A stretch of DNA of 64,000 nt from a virus. Each line of letters opens with the position of its first letter. Positions within the stretch are counted from its first letter, which is position 1. The DNA lies in the IMG/VR virus record IMGVR_UViG_3300017527_000512, positions 1 through 64,000 of that record, one strand, 5' to 3'. The notes under the pieces are model-generated. The model saw only the letters and a list, made by a program, of their open reading frames with translations. It did no database searches and was not told the DNA's origin. Of this stretch, positions 6,300 through 16,034 are shown one piece after another. A program made the translations under genes and the position numbers.

Positions 6300-7604
6300 A
6301 TGGCAAGCACTCATCAGAATCTAGACGTTATAAAACCTACTCCTTATAAAGAAGATCGTAATATCCAATACGTAACAAGCTTAACCGTATTTCCTTCTAT
6401 TCTTGAGAATCAAACTATCCTTATTTGGGACACTCCTTTTTATGATTCTACGGGAGGTCTTTCGGGTTTTAATATATACAGATCATTTGATTCACCTTTT
6501 GAAGGGTATAAGAAAATAAACCATAATCCTGTTACAGTTAAAGAATTTAACGATAACATGTCCTTAACGCTAGTTGAAGAGAAACCCTTAAACAAGATGA
6601 ATATAACCATTGGATGTGATGATTTTATGGTTCTAACTTTATCTAGCAATTCATACAGTAATTTTTATTTAAGCGAGGAAACTGATTTAGTTATTCCTGT
6701 TAATGAGGATAGGACGTTTAAGAACCCTTCAAGAAACTTTTATACTTCTGTATTTGCAGAAGTTCTTTTAGATGGTCGTCGAATAGTACCTTCTTACATT
6801 GAGGGAAATCAGATTTATATTAATCTTTCTTGGATTTTAGGAAGTGACTCAGTCTATAAGAAATATAGAGATGCTCCGGTAGAGGATTTTCTAGTGAGAT
6901 ATTACTCTGCGGAAAGAGACCCCTATCAACATACCATGCAGGACAGAGTTTTTTATAAAGTACTTCCTCTGAATCATAAAGGAGAAGAGATAACTTCCTT
7001 AGACAACTCTACATTTGCTGAATATACTTTAACTCAGGATATGGACTGGGTGTGGAAAGCGGCATTGCACCGTAACTTCTGGCTTATTTGGTTTGGAGGA
7101 GAATCGTGTTTGGTTTACTTGAGAAAATGGTCGGGAGAGATTTGTTCATGTCAGACAAAAAGAAATGATAAACAAGTTGAGTGCGCAGGTTGTTATGGTA
7201 CAGGAATTAAAGGAGGATATGTAGGTCCTTATGAGATAAAGGTTTTATTTGAATCTTCTAATAGAAATAGAGAATTTTCCCCTTATGGTAACCGTATGAC
7301 AGAAGAGAGAAAAGGTATAATGATTCCTTTACCTTACCTTCGAAATGGTGATGTAGTAATCAAGAAAGACGGAACAAAACTTGTTTTAGGTGATGTGGAG
7401 AATATAGTAAACAGAGGAATTATCCTTCAACAGGAGTTTAATTTATCGGATACTAGAGCATCTTTAAAAATGGACTTACCAAACTCCCGTAATGTCAAAC
7501 AATTCTTTGAGATTCCTGATAAACCTGGTCAGATAAATAGTAAAGGAAAAGAACCTTCATTTTCCCATATTAACATAGGTCTTAAAGGAAGCCCTGACAT
7601 ATAA
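6300..7604 (+). CDS. Virion protein with FN3-like module and Cys-rich finger
   Basis: A 434-aa protein with an AAAGGA ribosome site. Residues ~30-110 look like a fibronectin-III/Ig-type beta sandwich (GLSGFNIYRSFDSPFEGYKK). Around residue 280 there is a four-cysteine cluster (CSCQ...CAGCYGTGIKGGY), followed by IMIPLPYLRNGDV and a beta-rich end. Proteins with this Cys finger plus a GTG motif recur among tail or neck genes of large myoviruses. Its place ahead of the sheath suggests a neck or head-tail connector component. A similar FN3-style segment appears near the start of the baseplate J protein here. Confidence 0.65.
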   Translation: MASTHQNLDVIKPTPYKEDRNIQYVTSLTVFPSILENQTILIWDTPFYDSTGGLSGFNIYRSFDSPFEGYKKINHNPVTVKEFNDNMSLTLVEEKPLNKMNITIGCDDFMVLTLSSNSYSNFYLSEETDLVIPVNEDRTFKNPSRNFYTSVFAEVLLDGRRIVPSYIEGNQIYINLSWILGSDSVYKKYRDAPVEDFLVRYYSAERDPYQHTMQDRVFYKVLPLNHKGEEITSLDNSTFAEYTLTQDMDWVWKAALHRNFWLIWFGGESCLVYLRKWSGEICSCQTKRNDKQVECAGCYGTGIKGGYVGPYEIKVLFESSNRNREFSPYGNRMTEERKGIMIPLPYLRNGDVVIKKDGTKLVLGDVENIVNRGIILQQEFNLSDTRASLKMDLPNSRNVKQFFEIPDKPGQINSKGKEPSFSHINIGLKGSPDI

Positions 7605-7619
7605 TCTGTATATAAACTC

Positions 7620-9335
7620 ATGGAATCCCCTTTAGTATCTTTAAGTTCTGATATGGTCTTTGAAAGAAGCCTTCACATAGCTTATAAGGATAAAATATAT
7701 CTCCGTCAAGAGTTCTTCTCTTATCTTAATAGCCTTCATTTAGAGGGAAGAACTTTAATTTCTTTGCAGAAGGAGTACGGCATCCGTTATGATTTAATTA
7801 AGAAGGCTTTTATAAAGTATGGCCTTAAGAGATTATCTCAGGAAGAAACAAATAGATTGATATCCAGGAATGTTAAAGAATCTTTAATTACTAAATACGG
7901 GGTATCATCTCCTGCCCTTATTCCTGGAGTAAAGAATAAAATTAAGAACACTTGTATTGATCGTTATGGTACAGATAACCCTTTTTCAAACAAAGATATC
8001 CAGAGGAAATGTGTTTCAAACAAAGATTATGACTCGCTCCTGTCTAAGACGAGGTGTACTACTGAACGTAAATATGGAGTGGAACACATATTAAGCTCTC
8101 CAGAGATTCAGAAGAAAATCAAAAATACTTTAATCGATAGGTATGGGGTGTCAAATATCTTTTCTTCTAAGGAGCATATGTCTTCCTCTAGAGATAAATG
8201 CGTAAAAGATAATTATAATAAAGTAAAATTGCGATTAAAAGAAGATGATTATGAGATATTAGATGATTATAAAGGTCTGATGGAGAAGGATCTAAATTAT
8301 TCTTGGAAGATTTATAAGATTAAATGTCTAAAATGCGATTCTGTATTCGAAGATGATGTATATTTGAATCCTAAATGTTTAAATTGTTTTAAATCAGGGA
8401 CAAGATTCTCTTCAAAACAGGAAAAATATTATTCTGATTTTTTAACTAATGATTTGAAAGTGGAACACTCCACTAATAGTCATCCTTTTCCTTGGATAAA
8501 GAAGGAAGATATTCTTTCGAGGAAGTTTAGCCACGAGGTAGATATCTTTATTCCTGAGAAAAGAATGGGATTTGAAATAAATGGCTTATACACTCATGCA
8601 TCTGGAATAACTCCAAGATTCAGAGGCTCAGGTTCTTTAAAAGAGAAATCAACTTTATATCATCAAGATAAAACAATGGATGCCTTAGATGCGGGAATAT
8701 CATTATATCACATATGGGAAGATGATAACCCTGATATAATAAAATCTTTAATCTCTTCAAAGTTGGGAGTAACTTCTAAAAAGATATTTGCGAGAAAACT
8801 TGTCTTTGAGGAGATATCCTCTACAAGATGTAGAGATTTTCTTCAGGAGAATCATCTTCATGGATTTATAGGAGCTACTAGGTATTTCGCTTTGCACAAG
8901 GAGGATGAAATATTTGCTGCTATGTCTTTTATAAATAGAGGCGAAGGTGTATTTGAAATCCAGAGATTTGCAAGCAAATTAAGTTATTCTATTCCTGGAG
9001 GATTCTCCAAGATACTCAAACACTCTCTTTCTTCTTTGGAGGAGGTTTCTACTCTTTTATCATATGCATATGTAGATTGGTCTCCTAACTATAAGAATAC
9101 AGTTTATTACAAATACGGATTTTCTTATGAAGGAATAACTTCTCCTCGCCTTCTTTATTTTAATAAAAGAAGAAATGTCAGGGAGTCACGTCAAAAATAT
9201 CAAAAACATAAATTAAAGAAATTATTCCCGGAATCATATAGTGATTCACTAACAGCAAATCAAATATTATCAAAAGAAAGTATCTATCCAATTTATGATA
9301 GTGGAAATCATAAGTTCATTTATTCAGTTAAGTAG
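7620..9335 (+). CDS. Large homing-type nuclease: YG-repeats, zinc ribbon, Vsr-like nuclease, GNAT-like domain
   Basis: 571 aa. In order: repeated ITKYGVSSP / DRYGTDNP / RKYGVEH / DRYGVSN units (residues ~90-190), presumably DNA-contacting; a CxxC...CxxC ribbon (~235-260); a Vsr/EDxHD-like nuclease core with D308, E319-x-N321, H326 and D350-K351; and a C-terminal domain resembling GNAT/Mom-type folds (ENHLHGF, PGGFSKILKHSL, SYAYVDW, YYKYGFSYEG). The last 50 residues are basic. It starts 16 nt after a structural gene with no Shine-Dalgarno; both flanking genes are complete, so it is free-standing rather than intronic. It shares identical DNA patches with the paralogues at 14.2 and 36.3 kb. Confidence 0.85.
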   Translation: MESPLVSLSSDMVFERSLHIAYKDKIYLRQEFFSYLNSLHLEGRTLISLQKEYGIRYDLIKKAFIKYGLKRLSQEETNRLISRNVKESLITKYGVSSPALIPGVKNKIKNTCIDRYGTDNPFSNKDIQRKCVSNKDYDSLLSKTRCTTERKYGVEHILSSPEIQKKIKNTLIDRYGVSNIFSSKEHMSSSRDKCVKDNYNKVKLRLKEDDYEILDDYKGLMEKDLNYSWKIYKIKCLKCDSVFEDDVYLNPKCLNCFKSGTRFSSKQEKYYSDFLTNDLKVEHSTNSHPFPWIKKEDILSRKFSHEVDIFIPEKRMGFEINGLYTHASGITPRFRGSGSLKEKSTLYHQDKTMDALDAGISLYHIWEDDNPDIIKSLISSKLGVTSKKIFARKLVFEEISSTRCRDFLQENHLHGFIGATRYFALHKEDEIFAAMSFINRGEGVFEIQRFASKLSYSIPGGFSKILKHSLSSLEEVSTLLSYAYVDWSPNYKNTVYYKYGFSYEGITSPRLLYFNKRRNVRESRQKYQKHKLKKLFPESYSDSLTANQILSKESIYPIYDSGNHKFIYSVK

Positions 9336-9359
9336 TATCTTATATTTTAGGTAATATTC

Positions 9360-9845
9360 ATGTTTAAAGTTAAGGGATCTTCTAAGGATTTTACAGATGT
9401 TTTACGAATGTCTATTATAGAAGCCACGGCTTCTAAGATTCGGAGTAACATGTCCGATGTTATCGATACAATATTTGATTTACAGGGAGCTAAATTCCTA
9501 AAAGATCGTATGAAGGTTCTTGTGACTCAAGACGGAGAGTCTATTTATTTCAACATATCTATAGATGTTAACAATTACCTTCAATTAGAGTCTATTTTGG
9601 AAAAAGGAGGCAAGCTTAGATTTATTTGGAGAAGGTCTGAGAAATCGTCTGAAGAAATCTCTAAGAGAGATGAGGCAGCGGGGAGAGATTTAGATAAGTC
9701 CTTAGAATTTATTAAGTCTCTTGATAGTATTAATGATTTAATGGGATATAAGATGCCTAAGATTCCTACTGAATCAGTGGCTAATAATTTCTCTAAGGGA
9801 GAGGATCTTTTTGAGTCTCTTATTATGAAATCTATGGAGTTATAA
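9360..9845 (+). CDS. Hypothetical neck/tail-region protein, 161 aa
   Basis: Soluble, mostly alpha-beta protein with an acidic, helical C-terminal half (KRDEAAGRDLDKSLEF). ATG preceded by TAGGT. No family recognised. It is followed 3 nt later by a structural-type protein and lies between the first large nuclease and the sheath, the place where head-tail completion or tail terminator genes usually sit in myoviruses. That role is only positional inference. Confidence 0.85.
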   Translation: MFKVKGSSKDFTDVLRMSIIEATASKIRSNMSDVIDTIFDLQGAKFLKDRMKVLVTQDGESIYFNISIDVNNYLQLESILEKGGKLRFIWRRSEKSSEEISKRDEAAGRDLDKSLEFIKSLDSINDLMGYKMPKIPTESVANNFSKGEDLFESLIMKSMEL

Positions 9846-9848
9846 AAT

Positions 9849-10955
9849 ATGTTTAGTAGAATCGACCAACTTCGATTTGTTTTAATCGATTACTTTAACG
9901 CACGTCTTCATGAAGACTCCAATTTTCATCACATGTCTTTCCCTTACTATGTGGAAGCCCAATCTTCTATACCTCCTTCTAATATTATTTTAACCGCAGG
10001 TTCTCACTCAGATGAAAATCCCTTTATGGGGGATAGTTTAGGGAGGATATATTCTCATTTTACGCTTTATAAGAAACCCGACGCTCCAAATACTTCCATT
10101 GTTAATTTTCAGATTAAACCCTCTTTTGACTCATCTTCGATTTTGGAGAGACAGACAGGAATATATCAAATAGATTTTATGGAAGAAGATAATATAAAAT
10201 ATGCTCTTGTATCTTTTCTAAAATTGAATTCTATTGATACTACAGATTCATCTGCTGTTTCTATTGATCTCGCTTCAGATGATATTCTTGAACATACTAT
10301 AATAGTTTATCAAGGTAATGCAATTTTAGAAAAAGATTTGTATTGGACTTATGATGACGGAGTCATTAATTTTATTCAAAACCCTTCTAACGGGGATATA
10401 AAGATAACACCTTTAATAGACCCTCCTCTTCAAGTATATTTTTTAACAAAGGATTCTTTAAATAAGTCTGAAGTTAAAGACGGGGAGATTTATGATGATT
10501 TAATTCCAGATACACGTATCTATTTAGGAAGAATCACCTCTGGGGATATCTTTAATATAAAGAGAAGTTTAAAAAAGGAATTTTCTTATGATATCTTCGG
10601 AGGTTATGTTAATATGAGTATTTCCATTCTTGGCTCCTTCCCTACAGAATCTGACGCCGAAATTGTTCGTAACAAGCTATTAGACCTTTCAAGGGAATTA
10701 AAAATATCGGGTACAAATGTAGATTTAATTATTACTGATATCGCAGGTTCTATGGCAGATGGGACGGAGTTAGATGTTTCAGGAGATGTCTCTAAAGATT
10801 TTGAGATAACGTTTAATGTTAGAAGCCAGTTTCAGTTACTGGCTCCAAAAATATCTCCAATGTTTAAATTATCTAGTTTTGCTTTTGAGGCAGATTTAGA
10901 AGGGTTTCAGGTAATAAGTATAGAAAAAGTATCTCATTTAGATACATTTAGGTGA
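9849..10955 (+). CDS. Structural protein of the neck/tail completion region, 368 aa
   Basis: A beta-rich, acidic protein without membrane segments. It starts with a helical stretch (RIDQLRFVLIDYFNARL), and its C-terminal part (residues ~235-350) resembles a compact alpha-beta fold (GGYVNMSISILGSF, EIVRNKLLDLSREL, FEITFNVRSQFQLL) of the kind seen in tail terminator or completion proteins. The ribosome site GGAG lies inside the upstream gene. The stop overlaps the next frame. The location directly upstream of the sheath favours a virion role; the specific assignment is uncertain. Confidence 0.6.
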   Translation: MFSRIDQLRFVLIDYFNARLHEDSNFHHMSFPYYVEAQSSIPPSNIILTAGSHSDENPFMGDSLGRIYSHFTLYKKPDAPNTSIVNFQIKPSFDSSSILERQTGIYQIDFMEEDNIKYALVSFLKLNSIDTTDSSAVSIDLASDDILEHTIIVYQGNAILEKDLYWTYDDGVINFIQNPSNGDIKITPLIDPPLQVYFLTKDSLNKSEVKDGEIYDDLIPDTRIYLGRITSGDIFNIKRSLKKEFSYDIFGGYVNMSISILGSFPTESDAEIVRNKLLDLSRELKISGTNVDLIITDIAGSMADGTELDVSGDVSKDFEITFNVRSQFQLLAPKISPMFKLSSFAFEADLEGFQVISIEKVSHLDTFR

Positions 10956-10960
10956 TAAAT

Positions 10961-11404
10961 ATGCCCATATTTGATTTTATTTGTAGTAGTTGCGGTTTTA
11001 AAGAGGAAACCTTCGTCCAGAATAGAGGAATTTTAAAAGAGTGTCCGAGTTGTAAGACTTCGGGAAGCTTTGCCGCTGATGTAATTGATTTTTCAAAAAG
11101 CAATGTAAAGATGAAATTCGATGAATCTTACCATAGATCATCTTCAACAGACACGAGAGCATGGGATCATATTGTAGGTAAATCCGCAGAGAAAGGTCAC
11201 CAACAATATGCAGAAGCTTTTTCAAAGAAGAACTCTATTCTAGAAAAGGGCAACGTTCCTATTTATGATGAGACTAAAAATACTTACGTCGAAGCGCCTG
11301 TTACCTCAAAAGATAGTTTGGTATCAAATGCTTCTGTAAAGTCTAGTAAAAAGATGTCCAATTCTTCATATGTTAAATCCATTCCAAATGACTTAGTTAA
11401 ATAG
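10961..11404 (+). CDS. FmdB-type zinc ribbon protein
   Basis: I choose ATG 10961, five bases after AGGTGA, over an in-frame GTG nine bases upstream; product 147 aa. The N-terminus MPIFDFICSSCGFKEE followed by LKECPSCKTSG is a classic FmdB-type single zinc ribbon (two CxxC pairs). The rest is charged and Ser/Lys-rich, probably flexible (VKSSKKMSNSSYVKS). Such small zinc ribbon proteins often sit in phage structural operons, where their job is not established. Confidence 0.75.
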   Translation: MPIFDFICSSCGFKEETFVQNRGILKECPSCKTSGSFAADVIDFSKSNVKMKFDESYHRSSSTDTRAWDHIVGKSAEKGHQQYAEAFSKKNSILEKGNVPIYDETKNTYVEAPVTSKDSLVSNASVKSSKKMSNSSYVKSIPNDLVK

Positions 11405-11453
11405 TTTGATTGATTATTATTTATTTAATTAGTATTATTATTTGGAGTTACTT

Positions 11454-14177
11454 ATGCCTATAGATGTAACTGGTTTAAGACCGGATGTTTACAGTGAAAT
11501 AAATTTTGAATTAGAAAATCCGATTATACCGGCCAATACGCGTTTCCCTATGGTTGTCGGTCCTGCGGACGAACATTTTAATGTTCCGGCTACTGAGTTA
11601 GTTAGATATGGTATCAATCCAATATCAAAATATGACTTATCTCTTCAAGTGGATGGTCAAACGAAGCAATTTACGGTTCCTTCTTCCTATCTACCTATTG
11701 TAGATTCAGTAGGTAACGTTTCAGCTGACCCTAAAAGTATTACTGTTTGGTCCGGAGGAAAGAAACGTCAAGTCAAAGAGATAGAGGGAGCTACTGGTAT
11801 TTTCAGCTTAAGCGAGATTCTTCCAGTAGGATCTGATTTATTTGTAAGTTTCGCTTTTGACGATTTAGATATGGAAGTTTCCACTGATCTCCTTTCTCAG
11901 GTAGACGGAACAAACACGGTTTTTTATGTTGACCAACTATATATAGTAGATGGTTCAAACAGGGGGATTATTACTAATGATCCTTCTAATATTACTTTAT
12001 TAGTAGATGACGCTCCTTTTGAAGTAGCATCTCTAGACGGTGCATCAGGTAAGATAACTACTAAAATAGCTATTCCAAATACTGCTGCTTCAGCTTCAGT
12101 TACTTTTTATAGAGCATTTCCTCGTCAGTATGATTACGTTCCAGAACATAAACGTGTTTTGGAAATAGAGAAAGTTGGATCTAGACCAGATGCAGCGGAT
12201 TATATTAGAGGGACTCAGTACGTAGTTAAAACACTTGATGGTTTTAACATTATAGTTTGGGGAAGTTCTATCTTAATTGATGATAAAGTAAAAGATGCTG
12301 ATTCTGATGGTATTAAGAGTGTTTTACAAGCCACTGTTCATGACGATTTTATTATGAATGAAGAGCTTACAGATGTTGATTTTACAGTCAAGAACGGCTT
12401 TACAAAATCTCAAGTTCGTGATGGTTCGCATTTAGACAAAGTAACTCAAGATCCTTCTTTAGTTATTACTAGGGAATCAGCTACGGGAAGTGTAGAGACT
12501 TCTAGTTTGGTAGATACTATCTACGTTTTAGGTGACTCTAAAGAAATTAAATTCGCGAGTACTATACCTTCAGGCAAGATTTACAGTTCTTATTATAGAA
12601 ACGTTATATCAAACAACACCTTTTCTGTTAAAGTAACTGCTAAAGGCGGTATCGGTACAGGTAAATACTCACTTTTAGATAAGAGTGATGTAGTTATTCC
12701 TCATGTTATTCAAGGAACTCATAATTTAGTAGGTGGCCCTATAGCACCAGAATTCCCAGGCGGGATATTTGACGGTAGAGTTACTCCAGGAAAAGCTGTT
12801 TTAGGTACTTATAATTTAACTTTTACCTCTTCTAAAGAGTATAGCGTTGAATTCGATGATGGTGTTACTCCTGTAGTTATTGGAACAGGTGAATTAGATC
12901 AGACCTTCGAAGATCTTGATAGAGCAGTTTTCTGGACTATCATTACACCTACTTTAGGAACTTATCAGTCTGGAAACATTTTAGCATTTGAAGTAACGGA
13001 TGTTGATAGAGATGTTTCAGCGAGCCCAGTTTTTGATATCCCAGGTGTTCAATTAATCTTGAACACTACAGCAGATCTTGAAGTTGATGATCTTTCAGAG
13101 ATAGCTACTTACAATATCGAAACTCCTATTCCTTCAGGAACTTACTATTATTTGAAATATAAAATAGAGAAAAACACTATTCTTAACCCTTTATTTCTAA
13201 CTAGACAGGATTACCTTAATGGTAACGTTCCTATCTTTGTGGGAGAGAAGAATCTAGAAAATACAGGTGTTCTTGGTGTAGAAGCTGCTTTCGAAGCAGG
13301 GTCTCCTTATGTTTTATTCTTACAGTCTTATAAGAATTCTTTAGGATTCTCAGGCTCTCCAGAATATGAACAAGCCCGAGCAGTTTGGGAGAAAGGCTTT
13401 GAAAACAAATCAGACCCTTATTATATAGTTCCTATGACTATCAACTCTCAGATATTACAGACATTTAAAAACACTTCACTTCAATTATCTTCTTATAGAT
13501 ATGGTAGGGAATCTAGAGTATACATGTCAGTAGATCCAACTTTATCCTACAGAGAGATTATATCTTTTGTTGAGGGTTTCTCTAACGTTAGAATATCTTT
13601 ATTCTATCCAGGAGATCCGGTAATTGATTTTGTAGATGATGAAGGAAATGTCGAAGAATTTCAAGTAAGTCCTGCAGTAATACCTGCAGTAATTGCAGGT
13701 TTAAGATCTTCAGGTTTATATAATATAAGCGAATCTTTAGTAGGAGATACTAAAGCTATTCCTTATATTAAGAAAGTGAATACTACTCTTTATGAACCAT
13801 TTAATGGTCAATTAGACCTTGTAGGTGTTTCTATTCTTATAAATGAGGACGGCGTAGTCAAATTCTGGAATGAAAGTACTACAGATGCGTCTTCAGTTAA
13901 GACTAAGGAACCTACAGTAATAGAATCCGTGGATGATTTAGCAAAGACTGCTAGAAAAGCGTGTAAATCTGAAGTAGGCGAATATGCTGCAGATGATTCT
14001 TCTGTAGAGAAGATCATGAAAGCAGTATTATCTAATAAGATAACAGCTAACATAATTAGTGATTATGCTAACCTTACTATTTCAGCAGATCCAAATGATC
14101 CTCGTGTAACTAGGGTAAAAGTAAAAGTATTTGTACCTTCTATAAGGAAGTGGATTGCAATATCATTCGTTGTCTAG
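11454..14177 (+). CDS. Tail sheath protein
   Basis: The ATG at 11454 lies seven bases after GGAG (11444-11447); the in-frame TTG twelve bases upstream would overlap that site, so I use 11454 (907 aa). The C-terminus fits contractile tail sheath proteins: NGQLDLVGVSILINEDG, SVDDLAKTARKACKSEVGE, then ISADPNDPRVTRVKVKVFVPSIRKW over two stretches. Residues ~1-560 hold several beta-rich inserted domains (e.g. around KGGIGTGKYSLLDKSD), which makes this longer than T4 gp18 (659 aa). It polymerises around the tail tube and contracts on infection. It precedes the tube candidate, with a homing-type nuclease inserted between them. Confidence 0.88.
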   Translation: MPIDVTGLRPDVYSEINFELENPIIPANTRFPMVVGPADEHFNVPATELVRYGINPISKYDLSLQVDGQTKQFTVPSSYLPIVDSVGNVSADPKSITVWSGGKKRQVKEIEGATGIFSLSEILPVGSDLFVSFAFDDLDMEVSTDLLSQVDGTNTVFYVDQLYIVDGSNRGIITNDPSNITLLVDDAPFEVASLDGASGKITTKIAIPNTAASASVTFYRAFPRQYDYVPEHKRVLEIEKVGSRPDAADYIRGTQYVVKTLDGFNIIVWGSSILIDDKVKDADSDGIKSVLQATVHDDFIMNEELTDVDFTVKNGFTKSQVRDGSHLDKVTQDPSLVITRESATGSVETSSLVDTIYVLGDSKEIKFASTIPSGKIYSSYYRNVISNNTFSVKVTAKGGIGTGKYSLLDKSDVVIPHVIQGTHNLVGGPIAPEFPGGIFDGRVTPGKAVLGTYNLTFTSSKEYSVEFDDGVTPVVIGTGELDQTFEDLDRAVFWTIITPTLGTYQSGNILAFEVTDVDRDVSASPVFDIPGVQLILNTTADLEVDDLSEIATYNIETPIPSGTYYYLKYKIEKNTILNPLFLTRQDYLNGNVPIFVGEKNLENTGVLGVEAAFEAGSPYVLFLQSYKNSLGFSGSPEYEQARAVWEKGFENKSDPYYIVPMTINSQILQTFKNTSLQLSSYRYGRESRVYMSVDPTLSYREIISFVEGFSNVRISLFYPGDPVIDFVDDEGNVEEFQVSPAVIPAVIAGLRSSGLYNISESLVGDTKAIPYIKKVNTTLYEPFNGQLDLVGVSILINEDGVVKFWNESTTDASSVKTKEPTVIESVDDLAKTARKACKSEVGEYAADDSSVEKIMKAVLSNKITANIISDYANLTISADPNDPRVTRVKVKVFVPSIRKWIAISFVV

Positions 14178-14195
14178 TAGATTGTATAAAAGGGT

Positions 14196-15947
14196 ATGGA
14201 AGTACTCTATATCCCTTATGATATTAAAACATTAAGAATTAAAGATTCTTTATCTCCGTCAGATAAAGAATCTTTAATATCTCATTTTAAAGGAAGAATT
14301 CCACGTTCTCATCTGAGAATTTTAGAGAGTTCTTTTTCCTTTTCTTACAAGAGTCTTTCACTATCAATTAAAACACATTTATTCGTTCCTAAAGTGGGGT
14401 ATGTATCTTTAAAAGATTCTATTTTTTGGGGAAAAGTTTATGACCTTTATAAAGAAGTTTCCTCACTTAAGAAACTTTATCGTGACTTAGGCATACATCC
14501 TAAGACTCTTAAGAAAGCTTTTAACTTTTTTGGTTTTGAGTTATTGTCGAAGAATTTAACTTTAGATAAATCTATAGAACGTATGAGACATACTAATATT
14601 CTTAGGTATGGAGGTCCTTCTCCGAGATATAGTGAGGATGTTAATGATAAGATTAAGAGAACGTGTGAGAGTCTATATAATGGATCTTCTTCATTTTCTA
14701 GTCGAGATGTTCAGTCCAAATGTAAATCATCATTTGCTAAGAAGTATGGTGTTTCTAGTTTCTTTGGTACTAGGGAGTATAAAGAGGGTTTATTAAGAAC
14801 CCGTTTTTATAAAGTAAAATCTGATTTGGAGTCTTATGGTTATAAATTTTTAGACAATTTCATAGGCGACAGAGTCCAAGAAAACGGATGTAGGGAATAT
14901 ATAAGATATAAAATAAAACATTTAAAGTGCGGAACGATATTTGAAGACGATGTATATGCAGTTCCAAGATGCCCTAAATGTTTCTCATCCCCTTTTCATT
15001 CAAAATTAGAGTCCTTATATTCTCTATTTTTAGAGTCATTGGGTTTAGTTAAAGGAGAGAATTTTGTTGAGAACGATCAAGGCAGTGTTTTATGGAAATG
15101 TAAGTCCTCCAATTATAATAGAAAAGTTTATCACGAACTAGATCTTTTTTGTTCAGAAAGACGTTTAGCCTTCGAAATAAATGGTCTATATACTCATTCA
15201 TACGGTCATACTCCTATTTTTAAAGATGGGAGAACTCTTCAGAAGAAAGATAAATTATATCATAAGAATAAAACCGGAGATGCTTTACACTCAGGCGTAG
15301 ATCTTATCCACATATGGGAAGATGATAACCCTGATATAATAAAATCTAAGATACGGATTAAGTTATCTCATTTTTCAGTTAAGAGAATTTATGCAAGAAA
15401 ATGTGCTATTATCCATGTAGATTCCTTTATAGAAAGGGAATTTCTATGTGATAATCATCTTCACGGTTACGCTTCAAGCCTAAATAAATTTACTTATGGT
15501 TTAATGTATGAAGATATCTTAGTTTCTGTTATTTCTTTTAGACGGATGAGAAATGGTGATGTTGAACTAGCAAGATTTGCTAGTTTATTGAATACTGTAG
15601 TTATCGGAGGTTTTGGTAAACTCCTTAAAAGAATTTTACCTCTTTTGAAGTCGGAAGGATTTTCTAATTTGATATCTTATGCATATTCAGACTGGACTCC
15701 AGATTACAGAAACTCTGTTTATTACAAATACGGATTTTCTTATGAAGGATGGAAACAGCCATCTATGTATTATTGGAAATATTCTTCTAAGAAGAGGGAG
15801 TCACGTCAAAAATATCAAAAACATAAATTAAAGAAATTATTCCCAGAATCCTTTAACCCTTCTTTGAGAGAAATAGATATTTTAGCACTAAATAAAATAT
15901 ACCCAATATACAACAGTGGAAATCATAAGTTCTGTTTAACTCTTTGA
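14196..15947 (+). CDS. Large homing-type nuclease, second copy
   Basis: 583 aa, same architecture as the 7620-9335 gene: YG-type repeats (ILRYGGPSP, KKYGVSSFF), a zinc ribbon whose first pair is H-x2-C (HLKCG...CPKC), a Vsr-like core with D316, E327-x-N329 and H334, and the GNAT-like end (DNHLHGY, IGGFGKLLKRILP, SYAYSDW). It is inserted between the sheath and tube genes, 18 nt after the sheath stop, preceded by TATAAAAGGG. It shares 67 identical nucleotides (15676-15742) with the third copy and 49 (15796-15844) with the first, so the family exchanges sequence. Confidence 0.85.
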   Translation: MEVLYIPYDIKTLRIKDSLSPSDKESLISHFKGRIPRSHLRILESSFSFSYKSLSLSIKTHLFVPKVGYVSLKDSIFWGKVYDLYKEVSSLKKLYRDLGIHPKTLKKAFNFFGFELLSKNLTLDKSIERMRHTNILRYGGPSPRYSEDVNDKIKRTCESLYNGSSSFSSRDVQSKCKSSFAKKYGVSSFFGTREYKEGLLRTRFYKVKSDLESYGYKFLDNFIGDRVQENGCREYIRYKIKHLKCGTIFEDDVYAVPRCPKCFSSPFHSKLESLYSLFLESLGLVKGENFVENDQGSVLWKCKSSNYNRKVYHELDLFCSERRLAFEINGLYTHSYGHTPIFKDGRTLQKKDKLYHKNKTGDALHSGVDLIHIWEDDNPDIIKSKIRIKLSHFSVKRIYARKCAIIHVDSFIEREFLCDNHLHGYASSLNKFTYGLMYEDILVSVISFRRMRNGDVELARFASLLNTVVIGGFGKLLKRILPLLKSEGFSNLISYAYSDWTPDYRNSVYYKYGFSYEGWKQPSMYYWKYSSKKRESRQKYQKHKLKKLFPESFNPSLREIDILALNKIYPIYNSGNHKFCLTL

Positions 15948-16034
15948 TATTAGTTTAGTAATTTATATTTGAGTATTTAATTTACGATATAATAAATTTA
16001 TTAATTACTTATATTAGTATATGAGGAGTTACTT

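Noticed and set aside
7620-15947. Large nucleases as intron- or intein-encoded enzymes
   Set aside because: The genes before and after each of them are complete with their own starts and stops, so they are free-standing insertions.
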